Assembly: GCF_013299185.1 (NCBI RefSeq)
Contig: NZ_JAAFKG010000033.1
Location: 30,648-84,118, forward strand
Direction: 5' to 3'
Source of the DNA: Microcoleus sp. bin48.metabat.b7b8b9.023
Lineage (GTDB): Bacteria > Cyanobacteriota > Cyanobacteriia > Cyanobacteriales > Microcoleaceae
Length of the DNA: 53,471 bases
Under the pieces are notes generated by a model. It searched no databases. It was not told the DNA's origin and saw only the letters and a program-made list of their open reading frames with translations. A program made the translations under genes and the position numbers. How positions within the stretch are numbered: position 1 is the first letter of the stretch; each line of letters opens with the position of its first letter. Shown piece after piece: positions 26,746-36,164 of the stretch.

Positions 26746-28108
26746 TTCCTATGCAAGCGGTCGCGACCAAGAATCCTCCGGATTCGCTTGGTGGTCAGGC
26801 AACGCTCGTTTGATCAATCTCTCAGGCAAACTGCTGGGCGCACACGTCGCTCACGCTGGTTTGATCGTGTTCTGGGCCGGAGCAATGACTTTGTTTGAAG
26901 TCGCTCACTTTATCCCAGAAAAACCCATGTACGAACAGGGCTTAATCTTGATGCCCCACGTCGCTACTTTGGGTTGGGGCGTCGGCCCCGGCGGTGAAGT
27001 CACGGATATCTTCCCCTTCTTCGTAGTCGGCGTTCTGCACTTGATTTCCTCTGCTGTTCTCGGTTTGGGCGGCATTTATCACGCTGTTCGCGGCCCAGAA
27101 GTTCTCGAAGAATACTCGAACTTCTTCGGCTACGACTGGAAAGACAAGAACCAGATGACCAACATCATCGGCTATCACCTGATTTTATTGGGTGGCGGTT
27201 GCTTGCTGCTGGTTGCTAAGGCCATGTTCTTCGGCGGTGTCTATGACACTTGGGCTCCGGGCGGCGGCGACGTGCGTATTATCACGAACCCAACCCTCAA
27301 CCCCGCTGTGATTTTTGGCTACTTGGTTCGCGCTCCTTTTGGTGGCGAAGGCTGGCTGCTCAGCGTTAACAACATGGAAGACATCATCGGCGGTCACATC
27401 TGGCTCGGCCTGATTTGTATCTCTGGTGGTGTTTGGCACATTTTGACCAAGCCTTTCGGCTGGGCTCGTCGCGCCTTAATCTGGTCTGGCGAAGCTTACC
27501 TGTCCTACAGCTTGGGCGCTTTGTCCCTCATGGGCTTCATCGCTTGCTGCTTTGTCTGGTTCAACAATACTGCTTACCCTAGCGAATTTTACGGCCCGAC
27601 GGGCCCGGAAGCTTCTCAAGCACAAGCTTTGACCTTCCTGATCCGCGACCAACGCTTGGGTGCTAACGTCGGTTCTGCACAAGGCCCTACCGGTCTGGGT
27701 AAATACCTGATGCGCTCTCCTACTGGCGAAATCATTTTCGGTGGTGAAACGATGCGTTTCTGGGATTTCCAAGGCCCTTGGTTGGAACCCTTACGCGGTA
27801 CTAACGGTTTGGACTTGAACAAAATCAAGAATGATATTCAGCCTTGGCAAGCTCGCCGCGCTGCTGAGTACATGACTCACGCTCCTTTGGGTTCTTTGAA
27901 CTCTGTGGGCGGCTTGGCAACTGAAGTTAACGCCTTTAACTATACTTCTCCCCGTTCTTGGTTGGCCTGTTTCCACTTTGTGATGGGTTTCTTCTTCTTG
28001 ATCGGCCACTTGTGGCACGCTGGTCGCGCTCGCGCGGCTGTCGCTGGCTTTGAAAAAGGTATCAATCGCGAAAATGAAGCGGTTCTTTCTATGCCTGATT
28101 TGGACTAA
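26729..28108 (+). CDS. psbC: Photosystem II CP43 core antenna protein
   Basis: 459 residues starting with the conserved GTG (product [11 protein letters not shown]), preceded by GGAGG at 26715-26719, about 9 nt away. Six TM helices carry chlorophyll-binding His residues. The large lumenal loop contains [14 protein letters not shown], whose Glu and Arg (CP43 E354 and R357) contact the oxygen-evolving Mn cluster. Full length and well conserved. A strong terminator follows. Confidence 0.98.
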   Translation: MVTLSNSYASGRDQESSGFAWWSGNARLINLSGKLLGAHVAHAGLIVFWAGAMTLFEVAHFIPEKPMYEQGLILMPHVATLGWGVGPGGEVTDIFPFFVVGVLHLISSAVLGLGGIYHAVRGPEVLEEYSNFFGYDWKDKNQMTNIIGYHLILLGGGCLLLVAKAMFFGGVYDTWAPGGGDVRIITNPTLNPAVIFGYLVRAPFGGEGWLLSVNNMEDIIGGHIWLGLICISGGVWHILTKPFGWARRALIWSGEAYLSYSLGALSLMGFIACCFVWFNNTAYPSEFYGPTGPEASQAQALTFLIRDQRLGANVGSAQGPTGLGKYLMRSPTGEIIFGGETMRFWDFQGPWLEPLRGTNGLDLNKIKNDIQPWQARRAAEYMTHAPLGSLNSVGGLATEVNAFNYTSPRSWLACFHFVMGFFFLIGHLWHAGRARAAVAGFEKGINRENEAVLSMPDLD

Positions 28109-28148
28109 TCATCGCCTTTGTGCTGATTTGATTGTCTAATCGAAAAAG

Positions 28149-28179
28149 GCTCCTGCTTAACGGCAGGAGCTTTTTTTTT
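28149..28179 (+). terminator. Rho-independent terminator after psbC
   Basis: Stem GCTCCTGC (28149-28156) / GCAGGAGC (28163-28170), 6-nt loop, then nine T (28171-28179). The clearest intrinsic terminator in the window. Confidence 0.95.
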
Positions 28180-28589
28180 GAGCCAATATCTCGGAAAAGT
28201 GACGTTGCGATACGATAAAAAGCCTTTGTCTAAATAATATCCTTTGCGTTTGGATCGATACTTCGGACTGTTTTTTAACGGGCCTTTAAGCCGATGGCGA
28301 AGAAGTCCTGCCATTTTTAACGCATTTTAGGCAACGATCGCGATCGACTAAAACTTAAACAAATAATCTACTATATAGCCAGTAAGGTTTTCGGACACAG
28401 GATCGCAGCTAAAACGGTCTGAAGTATTGTTGGCGGAATAATAATTTTGCGATCGTGCAGTGCTGTCTCCGATCGCTCTTTGGTGATAGCACTGTATAAT
28501 TCCGATGTAACCGGAAATAATATAACTCCAAAATTATTGAAACTTGATAATTTTGATGAGCTCGGGTAAAGAACTTGCAGGCCGGCTCT
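28180..28589. other. Intergenic between psbC terminator and tnpB element 2
   Basis: Contains CAGTGCTGTCTCCGATCGC...GATAGCACTG (about 28459-28493), an imperfect hairpin related to the AGTGCTGTCCCC stem at 23607. No convincing gene: the short reading frames here have no start signals or family features. Confidence 0.5.
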
Positions 28590-29925
28590 ACCAAAATTAG
28601 GGGTTAGAGCCTCGTCCTTCCAGCACGACTTTATTCTAGAAATCTTCTTGCTATTTTGTAGAAATCTAGTAAAATCAAACAAGGAGGTGATGCAAGTGTT
28701 CAATCTGACTTATGAATTCAAATTGAAACCAACAAAAACACAAGTAGCAATATTTGAGGATTGGTTGGAACAATGTCGCAAGGTCTATAATTATGCCCTG
28801 CAAGAACGTAAAGATTGGTATAATTCGCGAAAATGTCGGATTGACGCTTGTTCGCTTCGCTCGGAATTCATCATCAGAGCTGAAACACCCAGACCAACTT
28901 ACTCAACTCAATGTAAAGCCTTAACTGCATACAGGAAAACCAGCCCTGCATTACAACGTATCAATGCTCAAGCTTTACAACAAGTGCTGCGCCGACTAGA
29001 AAAGGCATTTGTAAGTATGTGGGAACAAAATCACGGATTTCCCCGATTCAAAAAAAGGGGAACTATGAGGTCTTTTGTGTTTCCACAACTAAGTTTAAAC
29101 CCAATTCAAAATAGTAGTGTGAAACTGCCTGTAATTGGTTGGGTAAGATTTTGGCAATCTCGAACGATTCCCGATGGTGGAATTATTAAGCAGGCACGGG
29201 TGGTAAATCGTGCATCCGGCTGGTATGTAATGCTGACCGTTGCATGGGACGTAAAACTTCCCGAGGTAATGCCACACGGAAATCCCCTAGGAATCGATGT
29301 CGGACTAACGAATTTCATAGCAACTTCTAACAGTCTTTTAGTCAAGAGGCCAAGGTTTTTTATAGACGCAGAACGCAAGCTGAAATTGCTGCAAAAACGT
29401 GTAAGTAAAAAGCGCATTGGCTCAAATAACTGGCGGAAAGCTCAGAAAAAAGTTGCTCTTTTGCACGAATACGTGGCTAATTGTCGCTCAGATTGGCATC
29501 GCAAAATCTCTCATCAAATTTGCAATGATGTAGGGATGGTATTCGTTGAGGACTTAAATTTAGTTGGACTATCCAGAGGGATGCTGGGCAAGCACTGCTT
29601 AGACGCTGGATGGGGTCAATTTTTCACTATTTTGGAACAAACCTGTAGGAAACGTGGGGTGTACTTCCAAAAAGTGGATGCGAAGAAAACGAGTCAGATT
29701 TGTCCAAATTGCGGTGTCGTAACAGGTAAAAAAGAGCTTTCTGAGCGTACTCATATTTGCTCAAATTGCGGTTACACAACCGATAGAGATGTTGCAGCAG
29801 CTCGCTTTAGTTCTAAGTAGAGGACTTGCAGCCGTAGGGCATACGGTCAAGATGCTTGCAGAGGGTAAATTCGTCGGAATCCCTGCGAAGCAAGAATCCT
29901 CTCGCCTTTAGGCAGAGGTTTGTCA
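28590..29925 (+). mobile_element. tnpB-only IS200/IS605 element 2
   Basis: The gene is preceded by ACCAAAATTAGGGGTTAGAGCC (likely left-end region) and ends with the hairpin CCTCTCGCCT-TT-AGGCAGAGG (about 29898-29919), overlapping the ancestral stop, as is typical for right ends of this family. No tnpA. The exact left boundary is uncertain. Confidence 0.6.
28690..29911 (+). pseudogene. tnpB: TnpB RNA-guided nuclease, frameshifted just after RuvC-III
   Basis: 376 residues in the open part (to 29820). The Shine-Dalgarno AAGGAGGTG at 28681-28689 is only one base from the ATG at 28690; a GTG at 28696 is better spaced and may be the true start. Catalytic residues are complete: Asp203 (GIDVGLTNF), Glu287 (VFVEDLNLVGL), Asp367 (DRDVAAA), with zinc ribbon CPNCG...CSNCG (338-360). 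After AAAR one extra T shifts the frame and stops at 29820; the alternative frame continues VLSRGLAAVGHTVKMLAEGKF... to 29911, the family tail. The nuclease core may still work. The 3' part would also encode the guide (omega) RNA. Confidence 0.85.
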
Positions 29926-30127
29926 AAAAGTTTATATTTAATTAAGGTACAAAAGTTTTAATGACACAAAATTGAAAATTGCCATAGGAAGTTGCAGTTT
30001 GAAGGTAGATCCTTAGCTGTGCAAAACTCATCTACTTTTATTAAATGCCTGTGCTTGCAAAAATTGATAACACCCACAAAACTTTTTAGCCAATTATTAT
30101 TATTGCTGGGAAAGCAAAAGATTAAGA
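29926..30127. other. Leader of the phytochrome-like kinase
   Basis: AT-rich 200-bp segment between the tnpB right end and the kinase ATG at 30128. No clear consensus promoter or ribosome-binding site (only AGATTAAGA). Confidence 0.4.
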
Positions 30128-33100
30128 ATGGACTCATTAAAGATCCAAAATGTCAAGGTGATTTACGATCGAGCAAATTTACTCGATCGCATCGCCAACC
30201 GCATTCGCCGCTCCCTAGAATTGCCAGAAATTCTCAGCGCCACAGCAGCGGAACTTCAATCGTTTTTGGGAACAGACAGGGTAAAAATCTATAAATTTCA
30301 TAGCGATGGCAGCGGTGAAGTGATTGCTGAATCAATTAACGGCAACCGCTTGCCATCATTATTGGGGCTGCATTTTCCAGCAGACGATATTCCCCCTCAA
30401 GCCCGCGAACTGTTCGCCCAAGTACAGGTGCGATCGATCGTCGATATCGATTCCGGGTTGCTAGGTCAAAGTCCCCGCCGCGACGAGGTTTCCGGTCAAA
30501 TGCTGCCCGATGAAGTGCTGTACAGGCCGATCGACCCCTGCCACGCTGAATACTTGTCTGCACTCGGCGTTAAAGCTTCCTTGGTAGTACCAATTTTTCA
30601 CGACCAAAAATTGTGGGGGTTGTTGGTATCTCACCACTCCCAGTCCCGGAGTGTCGCAGAGGAGGAACTGCAAGACGTTCAGATGGTGGCAGATCAGCTC
30701 GCCGTCGCGATCGCCCAATCAACCATCCTCTGGCGAACCAAGGCCAAAGCTGAGCGTGAAGCTGCCGTCAACCGCGTCGCAGCAGCCCTGCACTCCCAGC
30801 CCGCGATCGAACTGCAAGCAGCTTTGACAGAATGTGTAGCTGCACTAGAGGCAGCAGGCGGCAGGCTTTGCATTTTCCACAGCAACAATCTCGCGAGTTT
30901 ACTACCTTACTCGGACAATTCCACAGAGGCACTCAAAGTCTACACTTGTGGCTCAGGCCCGAGAATGCCTATTTCTGCCAAATACCAGCAGATAGAGCTA
31001 TACAGCGTCTGGCACGAATATTTTAACTCCAGCGAGCAACAGGTTTGGGCAATTCCCGACTTGTACAAAATTAGCAGTTTGAGAAGCCTGCAACCTGCAT
31101 TTCGATCGACAAAAATCCGCAGCATTTTAATCGCACCACTCAGAACCAGGCAGCAAATATTCGGTTACTTGAGCATTTTTAGAGAAGAATTTGACACCGA
31201 AACTCTCTGGGCAGGACAATTAGATACCGACGGACGACTCGCTCAATCTCGGATATCTTTTGAAGCGTGGAAAGAGTCAAAAACAGCCCAAACTCGCGAA
31301 TGGACTGTTGAAGAAATAGAATTATTACAAACTTTTTGTAGCCATTATTCTCAGGCAATTAACCAATACAAGCTGTACCAAGAAATAGAAGAACTTAACG
31401 CAAATCTAGAAAATAAAGTTCAAAAACGTACAGATCAAATGCAACAGTTAACTCAACAGCAGCGAGTGCTGTTTGAAGTGGTGGCTAAAATGCGGAAATC
31501 TCTCGACTTGAACGATATTTTTACCACGATGTCCCAGGAAGTGCGAGGGGCTTTAAATGCCGATCGCGTTGGGGTTTACCGTTTCGATCCCGCATCGGAA
31601 TTTAACGACGGCGAATTCGTTGCCGAAGATGTTTTTCCAGATTTTAGATCGGCAATGGCAGTCCGAGTCAACGATCGCTGTTTTGGAGAAAACTACGCCA
31701 ATCTTTACTCTCAGGGGCGAGTACACGCATTGGCAGACATCAGACAAGCCGAATTACAAGATTGCTTTCGGAAAATATTGGAGCAATTTCAGATTAAAGC
31801 GACTTTAGTTGCACCCGTAATGAAAGGCAGCGAGCTTTGGGGGCTGCTATGCGTGCATCAGTGTTCGGCTCCCCGCAACTGGGAATCTTCCGAAATTCAG
31901 TTTCTCACTCAAGTTTCTGCTCAGTTAAGTATCGCTCTAGAACAAGCGGATTTGCTCGCTCAAACTCAGCAGCAAGCTGTTGATTTGCAGCAAGCTACTG
32001 AACAGCAGCGGATACTATTTGAAGTGGTAGTAAAGATTCGAGAATCTCTCGATATTAATGCAATTTTTAAGACAGCAACTCAAGAAGTTTGTCAGTTTAT
32101 GCAGGTTGATAGAATTGCTGTATATCGCTTTAATTCTGATTGGAGCGGAAAATATGTTGCCGAGTTTGTGAAAGACGGTTGGATCAGATTGGTAGGCGAA
32201 GATATCAATACGGTTTGGGAAAATAGTTATTTGCAGGAACACCGAGGCGGCCGGTATCTCAATAATGAGATTCTAGTCGTTGACGATATCTATCAAGCTT
32301 GTCACTCGGAGTGCAACTTCACTATTTTAGAGCATTTTCAGGTGCAGGCATATGCGATAGCGCCGATTTTTGTAGGACAAGAACTTTGGGGTTTGTTGGT
32401 AGCCTACGAACATTCTGGGCCGCGCTGTTGGGAAAGTTCAGAAGTTAAGTTTTTAGCTCAGATTGCCAATCAGTTAGGCGCAGCTATCCAACAAGCCGAT
32501 TTGCTGGAGGAAACCAGACGCCAATCAGCACAAATAGCTCAAAATTTAAAGGATTTGCAGCACACTCAAGCTCAATTGATTCAGACTGAAAAAATGTCTG
32601 GTTTGGGGCAACTGATGGCGGGCATTGCTCACGAAATTAACAATCCAGTTAATTTTATTTACGGCAATCTCAATCACGCTACTGATTATACTAAAAACTT
32701 GCTAAGTTTGCTGGAACTTTACCAGCAGCAATATCCCGATTCTAGTCCTGAGATTGGCGAGTTGGCAGAAGATATTGACTTGAAATTTCTGGTGGAAGAT
32801 TTGCCGAAGTTGCTATTATCTATGCAGGTGGGAGCCGATCGCATTCGTCAAATAGTTTTGTCTTTGAGGACTTTCTCTCGTTTGGATGAAAGTCAAATGA
32901 AGGATGTCGATATTCACGAGGGCATTGACAGCACGCTGTTAATTTTGCAGCACAGGCTGAAATCTAGTTCGGATAGTGCCAACATTCTGCTAGTTAAGGA
33001 GTACGGCAATTTGCCTCTGGTTGAGTGTTATGCTGGACAGTTGAATCAGGTGTTTATGAATGTGATCGGAAATGCGATCGATGCTTTGCAATCGGAAAAG

Positions 33101-33421
33101 TTGAGCGATCGCAATTCAGTGAGTCCTCAAATTAAAATCTCTACTGCTGTCGGTCAACTTAATGGCAATGTTCCGAGCGCGGTGATTCGGATTGCTGACA
33201 ACGGTTCGGGAATTTCGGAATCGATTAGAGAACGCATATTTGACCCTTTTTTCACGACTAAGCCGGTGGGCAAAGGTACTGGATTGGGACTGTCAATTAG
33301 TTACCAAATTGTGGTAGAGAAACACGGCGGTGTTTTAAAGTGCAGTTCAGAATCTTGCAAGGGTACTGAATTTGCGATCGAGATTCCGATCCGACATCAG
33401 CGAGCAGTCAGCAGTCAGTAG
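30128..33421 (+). CDS. Cph2-like phytochrome sensor histidine kinase with four GAF-type domains
   Basis: 1097 residues. GAF1 (about 30-200) has the phytochrome DIP motif (FPADDIPPQAR, 85-93) and the chromophore Cys-His pair in DPCHAEYL (C138, H139). The next domain (about 205-415) is PHY-like: a tongue-type segment RISFEAWKE resembles the PRxSF motif. There is no N-terminal PAS, so this is the knotless Cph2 type. Two further GAFs (about 455-620 and 645-800) have Cys but not the adjacent His (DCFRKILEQF, ECNFTILEHF), so bilin binding there is doubtful. A coiled linker leads to HisKA (GIAHEINNP), N-box NVIGNAIDAL and GTGLGLS ATPase. Probably a red/far-red-type light sensor; colour unknown. Confidence 0.9.
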   Translation: MDSLKIQNVKVIYDRANLLDRIANRIRRSLELPEILSATAAELQSFLGTDRVKIYKFHSDGSGEVIAESINGNRLPSLLGLHFPADDIPPQARELFAQVQVRSIVDIDSGLLGQSPRRDEVSGQMLPDEVLYRPIDPCHAEYLSALGVKASLVVPIFHDQKLWGLLVSHHSQSRSVAEEELQDVQMVADQLAVAIAQSTILWRTKAKAEREAAVNRVAAALHSQPAIELQAALTECVAALEAAGGRLCIFHSNNLASLLPYSDNSTEALKVYTCGSGPRMPISAKYQQIELYSVWHEYFNSSEQQVWAIPDLYKISSLRSLQPAFRSTKIRSILIAPLRTRQQIFGYLSIFREEFDTETLWAGQLDTDGRLAQSRISFEAWKESKTAQTREWTVEEIELLQTFCSHYSQAINQYKLYQEIEELNANLENKVQKRTDQMQQLTQQQRVLFEVVAKMRKSLDLNDIFTTMSQEVRGALNADRVGVYRFDPASEFNDGEFVAEDVFPDFRSAMAVRVNDRCFGENYANLYSQGRVHALADIRQAELQDCFRKILEQFQIKATLVAPVMKGSELWGLLCVHQCSAPRNWESSEIQFLTQVSAQLSIALEQADLLAQTQQQAVDLQQATEQQRILFEVVVKIRESLDINAIFKTATQEVCQFMQVDRIAVYRFNSDWSGKYVAEFVKDGWIRLVGEDINTVWENSYLQEHRGGRYLNNEILVVDDIYQACHSECNFTILEHFQVQAYAIAPIFVGQELWGLLVAYEHSGPRCWESSEVKFLAQIANQLGAAIQQADLLEETRRQSAQIAQNLKDLQHTQAQLIQTEKMSGLGQLMAGIAHEINNPVNFIYGNLNHATDYTKNLLSLLELYQQQYPDSSPEIGELAEDIDLKFLVEDLPKLLLSMQVGADRIRQIVLSLRTFSRLDESQMKDVDIHEGIDSTLLILQHRLKSSSDSANILLVKEYGNLPLVECYAGQLNQVFMNVIGNAIDALQSEKLSDRNSVSPQIKISTAVGQLNGNVPSAVIRIADNGSGISESIRERIFDPFFTTKPVGKGTGLGLSISYQIVVEKHGGVLKCSSESCKGTEFAIEIPIRHQRAVSSQ

Positions 33422-33433
33422 TCATTAGTTATT

Positions 33434-33501
33434 GTAGGGTGCGTCAGCGGGCTAAATGTTTTCGTCACCTGCTCAAGGATTCCGGCCCCGTGACGCACCC
33501 T
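33434..33501. repeat. GTAGGGTGCGTCAG palindromic repeat, second copy
   Basis: The ends GTAGGGTGCGTCA and TGACGCACCCTA pair as in 8756-8823 but the loop sequence differs. It lies at the junction between the kinase gene and the accessory element. Confidence 0.75.
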
Positions 33502-33629
33502 AAGGTTAGCTTTGTTGATGTAGAGTCTGCGTTTCAACCGCCGAGTTGAAGAGAGTTCGATCGCCCGCAAGCGTTGCTCGCAGAATAGGTTGGCCCCAAA
33601 ACATGGTAAATTGAATCCCCAGTAATAAT

Positions 33630-34064
33630 TCAGGGGTAGCGGACTTTTAACGGCAAAGACTTAATGCCACTATCGGCGATCGCAGCCATCCGATCGCAAA
33701 ATCCGCGCCAACCATCTTCGTTTATCAGCCCGATGCAGCCGGCAGTACCCGGTACATTGGCGTCAAAGTGAATTCCAAGCTCAGCCCGGATGCCTTTTTC
33801 TGACACGACCGGATCCGGCGTAATGTGAAAGAAAAGCCCTTCGACTCCGCGTGTCTCCAACCAGTAAGGATCGGTAGGAATTTGATAATCACCTCCGGGT
33901 ATTGGGCCTTTGCCCCGCACCCACTCATCGCCGGGCTGTTGCCAGCCAGCACACCCGGAAGTGGCCAGATAGTCGATTATCTTCTTGTCTGGATAAATAA
34001 GTTTCAGGCTGCCGTACAAAAGCTCGGAAGCAACGCTTAAATCCATAGTGAAAGTTAACTGCAT
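33630..34064 (-). CDS. L,D-transpeptidase-like (YkuD-fold) protein, possible endolysin
   Basis: 144 residues, no signal peptide. The segment GGDYQIP then LGIHFDANVPGTAGCIGL fits the YkuD active site, in which His (HFDAN) and Cys (GTAGCIGL) act on peptidoglycan cross-links or related amide bonds. Family proteins in phages are annotated as DUF2778 or L,D-transpeptidase-like lysins. AGGAG lies 11 nt before the ATG at 34064, and the gene overlaps the upstream one by 10 nt. With the one-TM protein two genes upstream it could form a lysis module (inference). Confidence 0.65.
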   Translation of the reverse strand: MQLTFTMDLSVASELLYGSLKLIYPDKKIIDYLATSGCAGWQQPGDEWVRGKGPIPGGDYQIPTDPYWLETRGVEGLFFHITPDPVVSEKGIRAELGIHFDANVPGTAGCIGLINEDGWRGFCDRMAAIADSGIKSLPLKVRYP

Positions 34065-34276
34065 CTACGTACAATCTCCTTTTTTACGTTGTCCAATGCC
34101 GCCTCATTTGCACTTATCTCTTTGTCAATTTCGTCGATCAGATTTTGATTTTGTGCACATTTTTTTCGAGACCTAAGACTTAAGATATCCCTAGTAAACC
34201 AAGGGATAAGTTCCAAAAGCGAGTCTGTTGGTGCAGCCGGATCGGCTAAAAGTTTTTCTGCCGCCTGTATTGGCAT
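34055..34276 (-). CDS. Small charged protein in the lysis-like module
   Basis: 73 residues from ATG at 34276, with AGGAGG 8 nt upstream. Helical and charged (RSRKKCAQNQNLIDEIDKEISANEAALDNVKKEI reads as a coiled coil). Starts one base overlapping the stop of the one-TM gene (TAATG) and ends inside the next gene, so the three are translationally coupled. Family not recognised; could be a spanin- or antiholin-like accessory only by position. Confidence 0.6.
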   Translation of the reverse strand: MPIQAAEKLLADPAAPTDSLLELIPWFTRDILSLRSRKKCAQNQNLIDEIDKEISANEAALDNVKKEIVRRCS

Positions 34277-34500
34277 TACTGTGACCTCCTGATTTCTGAA
34301 ATGGCGGCCCGCCAATCTTCAAGGTTGTCGAGCCGCTTTCCATAAAACTTAAGAGTGGCTTTTCCTTCAGCACGATCGGTGGCGTCTGCCTCTGCCTCAG
34401 CCGTAATGTCTCTGATGGATTTCCACAAGAAACCTATGATTCCCAGAATCACAGTTAGTACAGCTAGATCTACTTTTAGAAGAGTCGAAATTAATTCCAC
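34276..34500 (-). CDS. One-TM small protein, holin/XhlA-like
   Basis: 74 residues: an N-terminal hydrophobic helix (LAVLTVILGIIGFLWKSI, about 12-29) followed by a charged amphipathic region with DNLEDWRAAISE. Size and topology resemble hemolysin XhlA/holin-type proteins of phage lysis cassettes, although those usually have the TM helix at the C-terminus. Adjacent to the lysin-like gene. Confidence 0.55.
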   Translation of the reverse strand: MELISTLLKVDLAVLTVILGIIGFLWKSIRDITAEAEADATDRAEGKATLKFYGKRLDNLEDWRAAISEIRRSQ

Positions 34501-34626
34501 GGTTTCTTAGCGCCAATTCTTAATAGCAAGTTTCTAGATAGTGGGTGGCTAGCTCTTGCACGAGCTTTCAGAGGCTGCGGTTAAAAACCCGCCTCCGCCG
34601 GTGCTGCCCCGGTTCGCCACATTAAA

Positions 34627-34836
34627 TTACTGCGCGGGTTCCGTCGAGGATTCAGGCGCAGGAGCATCAAGAATTACCGACGACATTTGAGCGGAAATGT
34701 TTTGCAAAGCCGCGAGTGCCTCGTTCATCCGGGTTTCGTTCTCTCCTGAGCCACCAGTCCGTTCGTCGATTTGTTTCAAGATTTGGAAATTGATGGAGAA
34801 AATTTCGACAACGGCTTGAGCAAATGTTGCATCCAT
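34627..34836 (-). CDS. Small unknown protein
   Basis: 69 residues, helical, with a Pro/Ala/Ser-rich acidic C-terminus (DAPAPESSTEPAQ). AAAGAGGTAAC precedes the ATG at 34836 at good spacing. No family recognised. It lies between the 147-aa and the one-TM gene on the same strand. Confidence 0.55.
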   Translation of the reverse strand: MDATFAQAVVEIFSINFQILKQIDERTGGSGENETRMNEALAALQNISAQMSSVILDAPAPESSTEPAQ

Positions 34837-34872
34837 GATTTGTTACCTCTTTGATGAGTTGTTTTTTGCGCG

Positions 34873-35316
34873 TCAAAGGCTTCCAATATCGATCAGGTTT
34901 TCTAGCTGACTGGTAAGGTCTAGCAGTTGCTCAGTCGATTGCTCGACTGTAGGGCCTTCTTCGGCTTCTTCCCCTGCATAAACATCAATTTGAAGAAGCA
35001 AATCAAGAAGCCAAGGAACCGGAAGAAACCGGAGCCTATACTTGTCGCTGTACTCAACCTTGATGATATTTTTCACCCCTATTGGGACTTTCCATCTCTG
35101 GAATTCCATCCCAAACCCTATCTCTTGAATTAGAGTTCCAGCCAGCCACCAAGTTCGCCTCGCTCCCGGCGACTGTGCGAGGACTCTAATAAAAGATTTG
35201 TTGAATATTTGCGGCCCGGCGATCGGCTCAAACCTTCCTTGATAAATTCCGGTTCGGGCCCGCGTGAAGGAACCTTGAAAAAATGTCTGCCAATCTTCTT
35301 CTCTATCTAATGGCAT
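34873..35316 (-). CDS. Unknown protein of the accessory element
   Basis: 147 residues, Trp-rich (RRTWWLAGTL, EFQRWKVPIG), beta-rich in the middle and acidic/helical at the C-terminus. No signal peptide or TM helix. Its compact size and position just upstream of lysis-like genes would fit a minor structural or tail-associated protein, but no motif supports a specific call. Confidence 0.6.
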   Translation of the reverse strand: MPLDREEDWQTFFQGSFTRARTGIYQGRFEPIAGPQIFNKSFIRVLAQSPGARRTWWLAGTLIQEIGFGMEFQRWKVPIGVKNIIKVEYSDKYRLRFLPVPWLLDLLLQIDVYAGEEAEEGPTVEQSTEQLLDLTSQLENLIDIGSL

Positions 35317-35336
35317 TACTTATCAAGGCCAAAGAA

Positions 35337-35558
35337 CTACGGTACTAATACCAATGATTGAGTTACGGCTCGATACCGATATTCACGGGCCGGCCGGTCT
35401 TTTAGCATTACCCCTAGTTGATAGCGCACTTCATCTCTGCTATCGAAAGTCACAGCTTGGTTGATATCGGGAGAGGTTGCGTATGTCCCAGCATCCGAGA
35501 GGTACCCGAGAATGGCGTTAGTTGCCAAATCGAAGTCAATGATGACGTATTTTTCCAT
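35337..35558 (-). CDS. Small unknown protein
   Basis: 73 residues, starting MEKYVIIDFDLATNAILGYL; alternating hydrophobic strands suggest a small beta-rich fold. Next gene follows 20 bp downstream. Not recognised. Confidence 0.55.
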   Translation of the reverse strand: MEKYVIIDFDLATNAILGYLSDAGTYATSPDINQAVTFDSRDEVRYQLGVMLKDRPAREYRYRAVTQSLVLVP

Positions 35559-35622
35559 GTTGGTTTAAGATTTTACTACTACAAATGCAAGCCAGCACTA
35601 AGCCTGGCATCCAAGCTAATTA

Positions 35623-35988
35623 TTAGGCGATCGTGTAGCGACGGCGGCGAACAGGGCGGACTTTGACAATCCTATTCCCATCGTAAGTCTTACCCACTAG
35701 GCTTTTAAATACCGTATCCGCCTTTGATGGAGGACACAGCAACAGCGCTGATTGCAGTTTAGTACCTTTTCTGTAGGCGATTCGGAGTGGCAGGCATCCC
35801 AATTCCAAGGCATCTTCTTTGGAGTTACCGACCAATGTTTTGTTAGCTGGTAAAGCCCCGTTTTCGGGAACCTTGGTGTATCCCAGCTCGGTAGCAATCG
35901 CGGTTATATTCTTTTCGACAAGCTGCAACTCCACTACTGAAGTCGCGTTGATGTCTAGAAAGAAAGCTGCTCGTTTTGGTTTTGCCAT
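35623..35988 (-). CDS. Small basic protein, possibly structural
   Basis: 121 residues, predominantly beta with basic ends (MAKPKRAAFFLDINATS... and VRPVRRRRYTIA). The Arg-rich C-terminus could bind nucleic acid. Size and charge would suit a coat or nucleoid-type protein but nothing in the sequence proves it. It is separated from the six-gene operon by a 176-bp gap with a hairpin. Confidence 0.55.
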   Translation of the reverse strand: MAKPKRAAFFLDINATSVVELQLVEKNITAIATELGYTKVPENGALPANKTLVGNSKEDALELGCLPLRIAYRKGTKLQSALLLCPPSKADTVFKSLVGKTYDGNRIVKVRPVRRRRYTIA

Positions 35989-36088
35989 ATCGTTCGTATT
36001 TTTTTTGGGCTATGACAACACAGTAGTTCGCCTCGCCATCATCCCGCAACCCTTGCTAGACAAGCGTTTAGCGCGTGCCTGAAACAGC

Positions 36089-36108
36089 GTGGAAGGTTGC
36101 AACCTTCC
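36089..36108 (-). terminator. Palindrome downstream of the six-gene operon
   Basis: GGAAGGTTGCAACCTTCC is a perfect 18-nt palindrome about 60 bp after the stop of the last operon gene. No T run follows, so it is a weak terminator candidate. Confidence 0.4.
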
Positions 36109-36164
36109 GGATTTGCGATCGCAATTTAAACACAGCGATTGTAAAGAATTATTAAGCAGACCCT

